Source of the DNA: Excoecaria cochinchinensis
Lineage: Eukaryota > Streptophyta > Magnoliopsida > Malpighiales > Euphorbiaceae
Assembly: GCA_947683425.1 (NCBI GenBank)
Contig: CANTUQ010000076.1
Span: 3,286,001-3,350,000, forward strand
Reading direction: 5' to 3'
Length of the DNA: 64,000 bases
Positions 1 to 11,346 of the stretch are shown here, in pieces; position 1 is the first letter of the stretch, and each line of letters starts with the position of its first letter. Made by a program: the position numbers and the translations under genes. Under the pieces are notes generated by a model, which saw only the letters and a program-made list of their open reading frames with translations, was not told the origin of the DNA and ran no database searches.

Positions 1-262
1 ATTTAATATACCATGATGGTATATGGCTTGGGCTGGTGATTATTCTTAACACTTCCCTAAATTGAGTGAAAATAGGGTCGTGCTTCGGGAACGCACCGGG
101 GCTAAAAGAGGGACCAAACTAGCGTAGATCTAAGGCTCTAATGAGATGCGATGCAGTTTTGAGGGAAAGCAAATTTATGAATTAAATTTTATCCATAAAT
201 GTTAAGCGAGGTATTTTCAAATCGAAATCTCAAACCATAAACATCCCCAGTGGAGTCGCCAC
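1..262 (-). mobile_element. Leader (start of internal region) of Tat-like element A1
   Basis: Minus-strand sequence directly downstream of an LTR end and PBS. It matches the leaders of A5 (from 21449) and D (from 62233): the same words follow the PBS, including the stretch about cattagagcc, 'gcacgaccc' and 'ataatcaccagccca'. No coding region is seen; gag would lie off the left edge. The element therefore reads leftward out of the window and only its 5' end is present. Confidence 0.8.
243..261 (-). other. Primer-binding site of A1
   Basis: The minus strand reads TGGCGACTCCACTGGGGAT one base after the LTR terminus GTTACA. The same word follows the LTR ends at 21428 and 62212. In Tat/Ogre elements the PBS is reported to match tRNA-Arg; I have not checked a tRNA sequence. 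Confidence 0.85.
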
Positions 263-2200
263 TGTAACGCGCGCCGGATCCCCGCGGCCGCCCGTTTGAC
301 CGCCCGCACATGGGCGATCGGGCAATTGTGGGTATGTTGACAACTTACGATAAATCGCAAGTGCGTCTATGTTGGGCACCAAAGAGGTTTCATGGAGTCG
401 CCACCCAATAGAACATTGGGAAAGTTTCTCTCGCCTCGGAGAGCCTAAGACTGCGCTTAGTATCCATTTTGGGCCAGCCAAAGGGGTCTTGGAAGGTAAA
501 CCTCTCGCCCTAAGGAGCCTAGGATTAACGCTAAAGCCTCGTGACACAAGAGGTGTCTTGGATGGTAAACCTCTAGCCTCTTGAGCCCAAAGACCAGAGC
601 TGGTTCGGGACTTCTCATTTATTTATACCTTGATTAATATTATAATTAAGTTTTGAATTCATTGTTTCATCAACTTTCCACACAATGCAATTTAAATTAA
701 AGGCGCAATCATTCATATCAAAAGCGGTAAATGTAAGCAAAATCCAAAATAAAGCATTCAAAAAACAAATTACAATAACACTAGGAGCGGAATACAACTC
801 CCATTTATAAAAGTGAAATACATGCATAAAACGGGTTATTCATTAATAGTAAGAACATTGGTCCTCGCATGCATGTTTATTATGAAAAAGTTTTGATGTG
901 ATGATTTATTTGGGTATGAAAAACTAGGACATTGGTCCCTTTTTATTTAGAAAAAGAATGTCAAGTTAATTAATAGAAACGTTTTTGTGATTTTCTTTTT
1001 AGCGTGCCTAAATAAAGAATTTTACAAGAAAATTATATGGTAAAATTAAATAAAATATTACAAATAAAGAAAATAAATATATGAACCAAACGAGCCTTTT
1101 TGGACCTCCCGATGTGCTCGCAAAAACACCCAAGCGAAAAATGAGTTTAGACATAAAAACAAAATACAAATAAAATAATGTTAGTGATTAAATCAATTAA
1201 ACCAATTAAACATACAAAATAATGAATAACAAATTAAAATAAAATAAGATGATATGAAAAAATGATAATGGAATTAAAATGTTAACAAAACAAAATAAAT
1301 GAGAAACATGCATTATGTATGACAAATGATTAAATGATGTGATGAAAATAAAATAAAACATGTTAATTAATTAATACATGAATATATACACATGATGAAA
1401 ATAATGATGAAAAGTGAAAAATAATAAATAATCAAATAATCAAATAATAATCAAATCATGTAACAATGATAAAAAGAATAATAAAAATTAGTAAACAAAA
1501 GAATGATGAAAATAATAATGATGTATAACAAGGTTAATTTATGTGTTCATAATAAATATAAACTATTTACATGGCAAAAAGATTATTTTAAGTTAATTAT
1601 TTGCATGTTTAAAATAATTAGGAATCACAATAAAATCATTTACATGTTAGGAATTAAAAGAAAACAATATTCACATGAATAAAAATCAAATCATATATAA
1701 ACAATTAAATAGAACGAATATAAAATTAATAAAACAAATGAATAGATGAAAACAATAAATAAATCAATAAAAACAATAAAATATACATGAATAAATTAAA
1801 TTAAATAAAATAGAATAGAAATTGAGCCTAGAATATTTAACCTCAGAGTATTGGATTTGATGAAGGAAAAGTGATGATTTTCCGGAAAATTGCTTGAAAG
1901 AATAATTTAGCAATGAAATTAATTCTCTTTGTTTATGGAGAAAACAAAGGAATTGATTTGTATGCTTAAGATTGAAAAGAAATTGATGTCAAAGTGATGA
2001 TTAATTTCTTGTGTTTATGGAGGAAAAACAAAGAAATTAATTGGAATAATTAAGAATTGAAAATTGATCTTTCAATTTCAATTAAACCTTTTTAATTAAA
2101 AGAGAAATCTGAAATTTTTGAAGAGAAAATAGAAGAAGAAGAATTCTGGAAAAATCAGGTCTAAAAAAATGTGGAGGCTCCCCTTGATTTCATCATAAAG

Positions 2201-2208
2201 TATTTATA
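2201..2208 (-). promoter_or_regulatory. Probable TATA box of the A1 LTR
   Basis: The minus strand reads TATAAATA in the same context (…TATAAATA then TTATGATGAAATC) as the plus-strand copies at 30298 and 33235. Conservation between LTR copies and position between the GC block and the AT-rich part suggest the core promoter. Confidence 0.6.
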
Positions 2209-2439
2209 AAATAAAATAGGTTGCCCTAATTTATTTAAGGAAAACAAACCTATTTTAACACAAAATTCTTTTATTTTTAATGATAAAATCAAGTTTTATA
2301 AATTAATTATCTAAAAAAATATTTTAGAATTTAATTTGAAGTCAAAAACCCAAAAAAAAGGGATGGAAAACGGATTTTTGGGTGAAAAAATCAGAAAAGG
2401 GGCTGAAAAATCAGATTTTTGGGTATCAGACCCTATACC

Positions 2440-2670
2440 GACGGCCAGGGAAGGAGGGACGCTGCCCGTCGCTATAGAGCGACGGGCCTCACATAGCGAG
2501 GCTGCGCGAAATCCGCGCGCAGAGGCGCACGGTGAGGCACGCAGCGCGCAACGCTGCGTGTCGCTTTTTAGCGACGCGCGGCATAGCGTCGCCAAATCGC
2601 GCCCAGCGCGGCGTCTGCGCACCCGCGAGCAGCGCGCCTGCGCGCTGCCGCGCCCGACACTCGCGATCCA
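2440..2670. repeat. GC-rich palindromic block in the A1 LTR
   Basis: An island rich in CG inside an AT-rich LTR. It holds a 24-bp near-perfect palindrome at 2464-2487 with arms GCCCGTCGCT and AGCGACGGGC, plus shorter inverted words built from GCGACG, GCGCGC and TGCGCG. The block recurs, rearranged, at about 29800-30060 and 32800-33010. Confidence 0.75.
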
Positions 2671-2912
2671 AAAAACTTTTTTTTATTATTTTTTTTTATT
2701 TTTTTAAATTTTAAATTGACTAAAAACACTATAATTTTAAGCCCTCATTTTTCAAAATTAATTTTTTAAATATTTTTTATTATTTTCTAATTTTTCACTC
2801 TAAAATGCAAATTTGACGAGAAAACCATCACTTTTAACCTTTTAAGCCTGTGAAGGCAATTATCATCATTGGGTAACTTCGATCTAGGCTGACTCAGGAC
2901 CCGGTGTCTACA

Positions 2913-3290
2913 ATAGTAGGCCAATAAAAACCAGAAGATAAAATTTTTGGTACCGTTCTATTTGGCCCATGGTGTCCACCGGCTTCCCCACTGTGACATG
3001 CCTTGATGATCTCACCCGTCTCTTCATCTGAGACACACCTTCTCAGCACTTGATCAGCACAAACGGAATAGGTAGGGGTCATCCCAGATGTAATGTTTGG
3101 TATTAGCTTGCAACTTCTTCCTTTGCTGCCACGTGAAGTCCTTTGGCATAAATCCTCCTGCAAGAAAATTAGCTATATCAGCAAACCAGGGGACAGAGAG
3201 TTCATTTGCAAACAGAGCACAGATATGTTCATCAGGGAATAAATCTGAAATCTCCCCTTTCTCAATGTGTTCATTCTCCAGTCTTGACAA
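2913..3290 (-). pseudogene. Athila-like integrase N-terminal fragment (truncated, frameshifted)
   Basis: The minus strand continues from RNase H with ENEHIEKGEISDLFPDE, the usual linker ahead of Athila integrase. It passes through WDDPYLF and, after a frameshift near 3060, LRRCVSDEE and ACHSGEAGGHHG: the His and Cys region of the zinc-binding N-terminal domain. The frame ends in GFYWPTI exactly where the A1 LTR begins (2912). The catalytic DDE core is absent from the window and presumably lies beyond A1. Integrase would insert the cDNA into chromosomal DNA; this copy cannot function. Confidence 0.85.
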
Positions 3291-3860
3291 GTGATCCGCT
3301 ACAAAATTCTCCGCTCCCTTTTTATCTTTAATTTCCAGGTCAAATTCTTACAATAGGAGCACCCATCTGATCAATCTCGGCTGCGATTCCTTTTTTGCAA
3401 ACAAATGTCTCAAAGGCGCATGGTCCGACCACACCACGATTTTTGCACCCAGCAAATATGGTCTGAACTTCTCAAAAGCATACACGATTGCAAGAAGTTC
3501 CTTCTCAGTTGTGGTGTAGTTAACTTGAGCTCCTGTCAAAATATGACTTGCATAGTAAACCGCACAAAATACCTTATCCCGCCGCTGTCCAAGCACTGCC
3601 CCAACTGCAAAGTCACTAGCGTCACACATTAATTCAAATGGCAAATTCCAATCCGGAGATATAATCACCAGGGCTGAAATGAGCTTTTGCTTCAAAGTTT
3701 CAAAAGCTAGTAAGCATTCACTATCAAAATTGAAAACAACATCTTTCATAAGCAAATTGGACAAAGGCTTAGCAATTTTCGAAAAATCTTTGATAAAACG
3801 GCGGTAAAATCCTGCATGTCCTAAGAAACTTCTAATGCCCTTCACGCTAGTTGGGGGTGG
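3291..3860 (-). pseudogene. Athila-like RNase H domain
   Basis: In frame with the RT region upstream. It begins with GIRSFLGHAGFYRRFIKDF, the conserved RT connection. RNase H motifs are CDASDFAVGAVLGQ (first catalytic Asp), TTEKELLAIVYAFEKFR (Glu) and VWSDHAPLRHL (Asp). The domain degrades RNA in the RNA:DNA hybrid during reverse transcription. It is separated from RT by an in-frame TGA at 3861-3863 and from the integrase linker by an in-frame TAA just below 3348. Both fit single substitutions, the second a CAA to TAA change. Catalytic residues are intact. Confidence 0.88.
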
Positions 3861-4770
3861 TCACTTCTCTATTACCTCTACATTAGCTTTGTCAACCTCT
3901 ATCCCCTTCTCATAAATTTTGTGCCCAAGCACAATGCCTTCTCTCACCATAAAATGACACTTTTCCCAATTTAGTACTAAATTAGTTTCCTTACACCTCT
4001 TTAGCACCAAATTCAGATGCCTTAAACAGCTCTCAAAATTACTCCCATAAATGGTGAAGTCGTCCATAAATACCTCCATAAATTTTTCTATGAAGTCATG
4101 AAATATTGCCATCATACACCGCTGAAACGTAGCCGGTGCATTGCATAACCCGAAGGGCATTCTCCTATATGCAAACGTGCTATAAGGGCAGGTGAAAGTT
4201 GTTTTCTCTTGATCTTCAGGGGCTATAGGGATTTGCAAATATCCAAAGTACACATCTAAAAAGCAATAAAACTTATTCCCTCCTAACCTTTCCAACATTT
4301 GATCAATAAATGGTAATGGAAAATGATCTTTTCTGGTGGCATTATTCAATCTTCTATAATCAATACAAACTCTCCAACCCGTAACTGTACGAGTTGGAAT
4401 TAACTCATCTAGCTCATTGCTTACCACTGTCATTCCCCCTTTCTTGGGGACACATTGCACTGGACTAACCCATCTGCTGTCGAAAATAGGATAGATTATA
4501 CCTGAATCAAGGAGCTTAAGTACTTCCTTCTTTACCACTTCTTGCATAGTTGGGTTAAGTCTCCTTTGTGGCTGAGCTACTGGTTTGCATTCTTCCTCCA
4601 TGAGGATCCGGTGGGTGCAGTAGCTTGGATTTATCCCCTTTAAGTCTGATGTTTCCCATCCAATAGCTTCTTTGTGTTTTTTTAGTACCTCCAGCAACAT
4701 TTTCTCCTCATCACCTGACAACAAAGAAGAAATGATTACCGGTTTTTTTTTTCATTCTCCAGAAATACAT
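3861..4770 (-). pseudogene. Athila-like reverse transcriptase
   Basis: Minus-strand frame with the RT blocks in order: KKEVLKLLDSGIIYPI, WVSPVQCVPKKGG, WRVCIDYRRLNNATRKDHF, FPLPFIDQMLERL, FCFLD-like block (YCFLDVYFGYLQIP, where families usually have DGYSGY), FAYRRMPFGLCNAPATFQRC and the active site FMDD within EVFMDDFTIYG. About 290 residues are readable, close to a full RT. Upstream, the frame passes through PVIISS after a run of ten T on the plus strand (4743-4752), where a frameshift separates it from the protease frame. The family copies element RNA to cDNA in cytoplasmic particles. This copy is dead because of the flanking stop and frameshift. Confidence 0.9.
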
Positions 4771-4799
4771 ATTTTAAATGAAAAGGAAGAGATTTAAGT

Positions 4800-6038
4800 T
4801 CAGAATTGGACTCCCCCTTTTTTTTCAGGTTCTTCTTGTTGTTCTTCCTCTACAACTGCTATCGCTTTTCTCTCCATCTCATCTTCCAATTTGTCATCAT
4901 CCAATGAATGCACTACAATTTCATCCAGTGGATCAGCTACCAACACATTTTCCTGAGTTTCCTCCACACATTTATCTACTGCATCCACAAAATAAATAGA
5001 TTCCTCCATATCGTTAAATGGATATTTTTGAGCTTTATTCATATCCACCACTAGCTTTTTATCATTGAATTGTAAGGTAACAGTTTGACCATGTACATCG
5101 ATCAAAGCCTTTGCTGTGTTCAAAAATGGCCTCCCCACTATAAGTGGTATCTTATGGTCTTCCTCCATCTCCTTTACTACAAAATCCACCGGGAAAATGA
5201 ATTTTCCCACTTTCACTAGCAAATCCTTTATCACCCCCTTAGGTCTCCTTACTGATCTATCTGCAAGTTGGAGCCTCATACCCGTCTCCTTGAGCTCCCC
5301 AAGACTAAGTTTCCTACAAATAGAATATGGCATCAAATTTATGCTTGCACCTAAATCACATAGAGCACTCCCATAAAAATTTTCACCAATTTCACATGGT
5401 AACGTAAAACTACCTAGATCCTCCAATTTTTCAGGAATCTTATTCATTATTAAAGCGCTACAATTTTTTGTAAGTTGCACAGTTGCATGCCCTTCTAATT
5501 TCTTTTTATTTGAGCATAATTCTTTCATAAATTTTGCATAATTGGGCATGTGAGCTAAGGCCTCTGAAAATGGTAGGTTAATGTGCAATTTCTTAAACAT
5601 TTCTAAAAATCTAGCCAATTGCTCATTTTTCTTTTCCTTTCTGGCCACAGCAGGAAATGGCAACCTATTAATATCAAGATCCTCTGCTCTGGGATTCACC
5701 AAACTTTTACCTTTATCAACTACAGGAGCATTTTCACCTCCTTTCAACATAGAGTTAGAATTACTTACCTTTTGTGCAGGCTCCCCCTTACCTGAAGATG
5801 GTGAAGTTGTTTTACCTTGGTCTTTGCTTTGTGTTACCTCCTTGCCACTCCTCAATGTAATTGCCTTTGCCTCTTCCTTGGGATTACGATCCACATTTGA
5901 AGGAAAAGTTCTTGGTTGTCTATTCGACATTGAAGTTGCAAGTTGGCCCAACTGCGTTTCCAAGTTTCTCATGGACGCATCTTGATTCCGGTTCCATTGT
6001 TCTTGGGATTTCCACCTTGCTTCTTGACTGGCTATATA
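4800..6038 (-). pseudogene. Athila-like gag C-terminus and aspartic protease
   Basis: In frame with gag, after a TAA at 6039-6041. It opens with MRNLETQLGQLATSMSNRQ and AITLRSGKEV, both standard in Athila polyproteins. The low-complexity linker leads to ALCDLGASINLMP, where D-L-G-A is the protease active site, followed by IPLIVGRPFLNTAKALIDV, the C-terminal protease block. The tail is acidic, rich in Asp and Glu, and ends at a TGA (4800-4802). A frameshift here precedes the RT frame. The protease would cut the Gag-Pol polyprotein in the particle. A zinc knuckle is not obvious, which is common in Athila. Confidence 0.88.
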
Positions 6039-7415
6039 TTATTGTTGGCTGTTCACAAACTGTTGCTGACTATTCATGAAGCTAGCCAACATATCTTCCA
6101 AGTTTGGCTTCTTTTCTTGTACAGGTGGCCTTGGTTGATAACCTGGTGGGTGATAAGCTTGAGAATGGGATTGGTTTGAGTCCTGTCCTTGGTGATATGG
6201 TGGATAGGGGTTTTGGTAATTAGTGGAGGATTGCGGCTGGTATGACTGGTTGTTTTGGTTGAAAGGGGCTCTTGGTTGTGGTTGGGAAGATGAAGCATTC
6301 TGATTTCCATCCCTCCAAGAGAAGTTAGGGTGGTTCCTCCAACCTGGGTTATAGGTGTTTCTGTAAGGATCATTCCTGCGGTAATCTCCTACAGCATTTA
6401 CATCTCCCATTGCTCCACCTTCTTGACTATATTGACCGCTTTCATACTGCCCACTCTCTTGAGAGACTGAGGACACATTTCGAACCTTCAATCCACTCAT
6501 CTCCTTCTGCATTGATTCTATCTGTGCCTTCAGCATTGATACTTCATCCACATTGTGTATTCCTTGCCTTTTTTCTCTAGGAGTAGCCCATTGAGCATCA
6601 TTTGCTGCCATCTCATCAAACATAAGAAAAGCTTCTTCTGGCAACCTATTCAAAAAGGAACCTCCTGATGATGCATCCAAAAGTGACCTTGTCTGTGGGG
6701 TGACTCCAGCATAGAATAAAGTCATCAATTGATGTACAGCTATCTCGTGATGCGGACAGCTTCTCAATAATCTCCTAAATCTCTCCCAAGCCTCAATGAA
6801 AGGCTCTTCATTCATTTGAGCAAAACCCATAATGCTGTTACGAATTCTTGCAGTCTTGGTGGGAGGAAAAAATCTCATTAAGAATTTCTCTTGTAATTGC
6901 TTCCACGATCTTATTGATTGACTTGGTAACATCTGCAACCAATCCCTTGCTTTTCCAATCAAAGTAAATGGGAACAATTTCAACCTTACTGCGTCAGAAG
7001 TGACACCCGGTATCTGAACTGTGTCACTGACCTCCAAAAATATATCTAAATGCTGTGCAGGATCCTCCAATTCTGATCCTGAAAACTTATTTCTTTTTAC
7101 CATAGTAATGGTTGCTGGCTTGAGTTCAAATTGCATTCCTCTAGGCAACACAATTGTGCTGTGATCCTCATTCCATCTTGGTACAGCATAGTCTCTTATT
7201 GTCCTCTACCTTGGGACTTCTTCTCCATAATTACCCGGCATCTCTTCTTGTGCTCGTGGCACTTGTTCGTTCTCAGGAGGAAATTCATCAATAGGGAGAG
7301 GATCATTTTCCATGTTGTTATCTCTGTTGGCTCTCCTGCGTTGATCCAAAGTTCTCTCGATCTTAGGGTCGTAGGGTGCTACTTTTTCTTGCCTCAATCT
7401 GCTCATACACCACAA
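6039..7415 (-). pseudogene. Athila-like gag
   Basis: One minus-strand frame from the ATG at 7415. Early residues are APYDPKIERTLDQRRRANR, followed by a TAG at 7206-7208 and the continuing frame (RTIRDYAVP, then FELKPATITMV). The retrotransposon-gag core is clear: FSGSELEDPAQHLDIFLEV, RLKLFPFTLIGKARDWLQ, WKQLQEKFLMRFFPP, EPFIEAWERFRRLLRSCPH and LMTLFYAGVTPQTRSLLDA. A Gln/Asn/Pro-rich tail (PQPRAPFNQNNQSYQPQ) precedes the terminal TAA. Gag forms the particle shell. The start follows the PBS by about 85 nt, consistent with the short Athila leader. One internal stop in the N-terminal part makes it a pseudogene. Confidence 0.88.
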
Positions 7416-7498
7416 CTACCTGAAAAGAATAAAAATTAATAAAATCAGAAAAATAAAAACACATACAAATAAGAATCAAAACTTACTAACAACGCCAC

Positions 7499-7516
7499 TC
7501 CCCAGCAACAGCGCCA
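7499..7516 (-). other. Primer-binding site of the Athila-like element
   Basis: The minus strand reads TGGCGCTGTTGCTGGGGA six bases after the LTR end TCA (7523). It differs at two positions from the TGGCGCCGTTGCCGGGGA word I associate with Athila (tRNA-Asp complement). Both differences are C to T, as expected for decay. Confidence 0.8.
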
Positions 7517-7522
7517 AAAACT

Positions 7523-7856
7523 TGACGCGATCTCAGTAAGTGTACTGAATCGGCAAGTAATATAGTGATGTATAATTAAGACCACAAGTTATCGAACCCA
7601 AGGGACTGAGTTGCGTAAATTTTAGCAATTAAATGTATGCTAAAGAATTCCCAATTGTTTGATGTGATGAATTATTTAAGGTAAAAATTAAGGACTGCAC
7701 TTGATAAAATAACTAATTCAAGAATATTAAACAAACTCAATACCAATACAGATTTGATGAAATAACTAAAAGATCTTGCCAAGGAATACCCATCCTCCCC
7801 AATAATGCCATGTAAATACTCAAACTCATCAAGCACATATGCAAATCAGTGAACAA
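7523..7856 (-). repeat. Athila-like 5' LTR, 3' part
   Basis: Minus-strand LTR end (…GATCGCGTCA) next to the PBS. The sequence resumes at 11817 after the solo LTR H and one TSD copy; joined length is about 1.57 kb. No gene. Confidence 0.75.
7852..7856. other. Target-site duplication AACAA (left) of solo LTR H
   Basis: AACAA at 7852-7856 is repeated at 11812-11816 immediately after the LTR end. Confidence 0.9.
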
Positions 7857-8166
7857 TGTCACACCCCAAAATGGCCCTGGTCGGATTATGCATGCTAAGT
7901 CGGGATCGGAAGGGTATTTCAGTAAATTGTGTTTGAGAATTTAGAGTGTTAAGGACCTAATTGATAAGATAATTAAGCTGGTAAAGAAAGAATTGTGTAA
8001 GTGAGTGAATTGTATTTTGTTTAAGGACTTAAGAGCATTATTGGACTTGGAAAAGTTTAAGTGGAGTTTGGGGTCCAATAGGATGTTGCCAAGTGAATTG
8101 TTAGGTAGGCATTGAAAGAAGTAAAGAAGAAAAGTAAGAGAGTGAGAGAGGAAAACACAGATTGCA

Positions 8167-8290
8167 ACCCGATCTCCCCTCTCACGCCTACTCCTCTTCT
8201 TCTCTTCTCCTTTCTTTGTTTCTCCTTTCTCTCACGTTTGGTTTGGGTTGTGTTTGGCTTGGATTGTTCTTTGCTTGAAGAGGTAAGTTG
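8167..8290 (+). promoter_or_regulatory. CT-rich leader-like tract with splice-donor-like site, LTR H
   Basis: A pyrimidine-rich stretch (ctcccctctcacgcctac, tcttcttctcttctcc) is followed by GAAGAG/GTAAGTT with GT at 8283-8284. The other Tekay-type LTRs have the same order: CT tract at about 38237 and GTAAAT at 38356 in F-left, GTAAGT at 45464 in F-right, and GTAAGT at 52491 and 57532 in E. Plant 5' UTRs often look like this; actual transcription is not shown. Confidence 0.4.
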
Positions 8291-8917
8291 GATTAAGATT
8301 TCTACATACTGTTCTTCTTCTTCTTCATCTTTCTCCTGGTTTTAGTTGAGTTAGGGTTTTGAAGTGTAACTGTGGATTTTATTTGTGCAAGCTTTGCATG
8401 ATAAGAAGAAGGTTAAAGGCAAGGAAGAGAGAGAGGTTTGATCTTGAAGCTGGAAGCCTGATTTTGGAATGTGATTTGGAGGTTTGGGAGCTCTGTTTAC
8501 TGCATTTGGATTTCTTAGTGTTTTTGCCCTAATTCTCACTCAGGATGTATATGTGTTCGCATTTCTGGAATTTGGTATGTTTGGCATGTGTTTATGCATG
8601 ACCTATGTGATTAGATGTGCTACTAAGGCAAGCGTAAGATTGAATTAAAAGTGCTGAGTTTAACTTGCTGTGATTTTAGGGTTTCTGTTCTTGAAATAAT
8701 TTGGAGTGTGATTATGCTTGATTTTGATTGTTCTGATTAATTTCTGGAATGTTGAGTTTAAATTGATCTTGAGTATGTTGTGTTATGTATTTGTGTGATA
8801 AAGAATGAGTTTATGCATGATTGAATGAATTTTGAAGGGTTTTAGAATGGATTTCTGGAAAACGATGGAGATGTGCAGATTTGCGATTTCGGGGAAGAAG
8901 AAGAGGGCAAGAGAAGT

Positions 8918-9057
8918 AGCTCACGTGACGTGAGCTAGGCTCACGTTACATGAGCAGATTGCTCACGTTACGTGAGCAATGCTCACGTTACGTGAGCAAT
9001 GCTCACGAGGCGTGAGCTATGCTCACGCGACGTGAGCAACCCTCACGTGACGTGAGG
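8918..9057. repeat. Palindrome array, seven units with CTCACG/CGTGAG arms
   Basis: Seven units of about 19-20 bp, e.g. AGCTCACGTGACGTGAGCT and TGCTCACGTTACGTGAGCA. The arms CTCACG and CGTGAG are nearly constant, while the central three bases vary: TGA, TTA, TTA, TTA, AGG, CGA, TGA. Two units contain CACGTG, the plant G-box core. Confidence 0.92.
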
Positions 9058-10023
9058 TCTCCCAGATCTTCTGTTTTGCTTCTATTTTTCCTTCCCAAGT
9101 GTCCAGTTTTTATAAAATGATTTCCAAACGCTTTTTATGGTATTTTTCCTTACTGTGTGCTATGTTATCTTGCTTATATGACTGATTATTCCAATTTATT
9201 TGGTATCAATAAAATGTTATCTAAAATAAGTTATATGTAGTATTTTGGAATCAGTTTTGGATTATAGTAATCCTGTTGAATGATTGTGGGATTTTAACAG
9301 TATGGTTTGGACTTTAATATGCTTATTTTTGAGATATGTACTTCACGTCATATTCTGAATGCGAAGGAATTATGAATGCTGACTTTCCGATTGTTTAAGT
9401 CCCAAACATGTTCTGTCTTAATGTGAATTATGCTATGCATATTTTAGTCTGTTTCTTCTTTAAGAGTAATTTGCTATGCTTAAGTTTATGCTGTAACTTT
9501 CCTCGATTATGATGATGCGTCCTTGGTCTTTAGCATAATATGATTCAACATGTGTTTCTGTTATGCTTTAGAAAGATGAATAGTGCTGATGTTATCAATT
9601 GAGTTATTGCATGCTCCAGTATTTGACTTGTATGAAGTATGATTGGCACCCTGCTATGCCAGACTTATTTGAATATTATGGCTGATGTCGAAATACATTG
9701 TTATGCTTTAGCCTTGGAGCTCATTGTGTTATGTTAAATGCAATTTGGACTATGCATGGTTTATGCTTAGTATCTTCACCTAATGCATGATTAGGATTTT
9801 GTATTGATAATCATTGGCATGGTAGTGCTTCTTAATCTGATTCTTGGCATGCTTTAGAACATTGTTTAATGTTAAAATGTATGGACTGTAATATGTTTTG
9901 CAATGCGAATTGTATGATTTGTGACCAACTTTATGAGAATATTTAAATGTCTTTCGTTCTCTGTTTATGCATGCTGTTTATATATGCATTGTGCGATTCG
10001 AAATGTGAATTGTTTTACGCATG

Positions 10024-10301
10024 ACCTGCGAGAGTCAGTCTAGTGGATAGTTAGGCATGCCTAATAGAGTCTTCTGTAGCTGCAGTGCCCTTTGAACGTT
10101 TGGACCCCGATCAGGTCCCTGTTTGGTTCCTCGCAAACCCTTTTCTGTATTGGATCTTGTTTAAGGTCCCTTTTGAAAATATCTGTGAAAGTAAAGTATA
10201 ATGGTTTAATCGGTTCGTACCCGTAAGTACTGTCTGTAATCGGCTCGTACCCGAAAAGTACTGTCTGTACACTCGTTATCCACTACCTAGAGTCAGCAGG
10301 T
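10024..10301 (+). other. Foldable multibranch domain, copy in LTR H
   Basis: Closing arms ACCTGC (10024-10029) and GCAGGT (10296-10301). Inner arms TAGTGGATA (10041-10049) and TATCCACTA (10277-10285) are perfectly complementary. Hairpins between them are TTAGGCATGCCTAA (10051-10064), GGACC/GGTCC (10102-10118), GGTT/AACC, a GGATCTT-GTTT-AAGGTCC stem (one G-T pair) and GTAC-CCGTAA-GTAC. The block is conserved in LTRs that otherwise share little sequence. Confidence 0.75.
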
Positions 10302-11259
10302 GTTCTTTGAATGTTTATCTGAACTGCTCTGATCTGATTTGGCTATAAATGGATTATCTGAATGAGTATATTAATATAATGTATATCGGATTTTTCTGAA
10401 TGAATATGATTATGAAATACTGATTGTATGGCTTTATTATATGAGCATGCTTATATAGATTATGTTTTAGCCTTCGAATGTGATATCCGTTTGAGCTTGA
10501 TAAGGATTTCAGGAATCAGTTTTTATGCATATGAATGTGACTATGGGCTTCAGAATGTATGTCTGTTTTAAGTAAGCATGACTTTACATTTAACATGATT
10601 ATCCGTACTTGTCATGTGATTTGTTATAAGTTTCTGATTGCTTTGAAATGATTTGATTGATATATTTAAGTATATGACTTCAGCATAGTTTTGTTATATA
10701 TATTAGCATGTGAACCGAAGCAGCTGTGATGGTAAGTATGTGATGATTATTGTACTTTCTGCATGATGATGATATGAATGTAATACTAAGTGGTTACGTC
10801 TTCAGTCTCCGCTATCAGAGTGCTTTTGCATGATGCTTAATATATATTAGAGTTGCGCAGCGGTATTGTGAAGCTCTAAATGTTATCCTTTGGATATTTG
10901 ACTAGTGTATGTGTTTGGCATGTCTAAGTATGTTAAATGGCTAGCATTCTTAACATGATGGTTTGGTTGTCAGTTCATGCATGGGTATTTAGTTATGTCA
11001 ATTGCATGAGTAAAGCTCTTGTGACTCTGCACAGTAAGATGTTGATAATTGCTACCCATGTAGGTTTATGCATGAGATATAGTATGTGGTTCAGCATGAT
11101 GATGCTTGTAATGAGTATTGTATTATGTCTGTTTTAGTCTATCCTGAACATGAAGTTATGGTTCGATTGTGAGTATTGAAATGAATGCCTTTAATATGCA
11201 AGTCTGATTATTTATATGTTATGAATATCCACATTTGTCATTTGAATGTGTTATGCCTT

Positions 11260-11346
11260 GGCGACCATTGTGAATGGCCGTCCATATTCTGGTGTGTTCT
11301 CCCCACTAAGCGTTTATCGCTTAGCACGGATTTCTTTTCCGTGCAG
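11260..11346 (+). promoter_or_regulatory. Three-hairpin module ending in acceptor-like CAG, LTR H
   Basis: Hairpin 1 has arms CCATT/AATGG extended by G-C pairs (11260-11282). Hairpin 2 is CTAAGCG-TTTAT-CGCTTAG (11306-11324). Hairpin 3 has arms GCACGG/CCGTGC around a T-rich loop (11324-11344). GTGCAG/GTGGCAGG follows, a good plant 3' splice site behind a pyrimidine tract. The module recurs in every Tekay-type LTR of the window. Confidence 0.7.

Larger units (their letters stand above)
263..2912 (-). repeat. 5' LTR of Tat-like element A1 (2650 bp)
   Basis: The minus strand starts TGTAGACACCGGGTCC at 2912 and ends GCGCGTTACA at 263, followed by the PBS. The LTR interrupts an Athila-like integrase at 2912/2913, so it is an insertion into that element. 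It is the same subfamily as 29556-32465: a GC-rich block (about 2440-2670), a TATA box, a long AT-rich stretch (about 900-2150) and a U5 with CCCAAT/ATTGGG hairpin (404-420) and PBS-like word (393-403). The other end and the TSD are outside the window. Open frames on both strands around 2311-2714 are by-products of the GC-rich block. Confidence 0.9.

Noticed and set aside
2311..2714. Overlapping open frames in the A1 LTR GC block
   Set aside because: They lie in a non-coding LTR segment whose copies at 29652-29963 and 32648-33024 do not keep the frame.
8918..9057. CRISPR-like appearance of regularly spaced palindromes
   Set aside because: Plant DNA; the repeats are contiguous palindromes with 3-nt variable centres rather than repeat-spacer units, and no cas genes are present.
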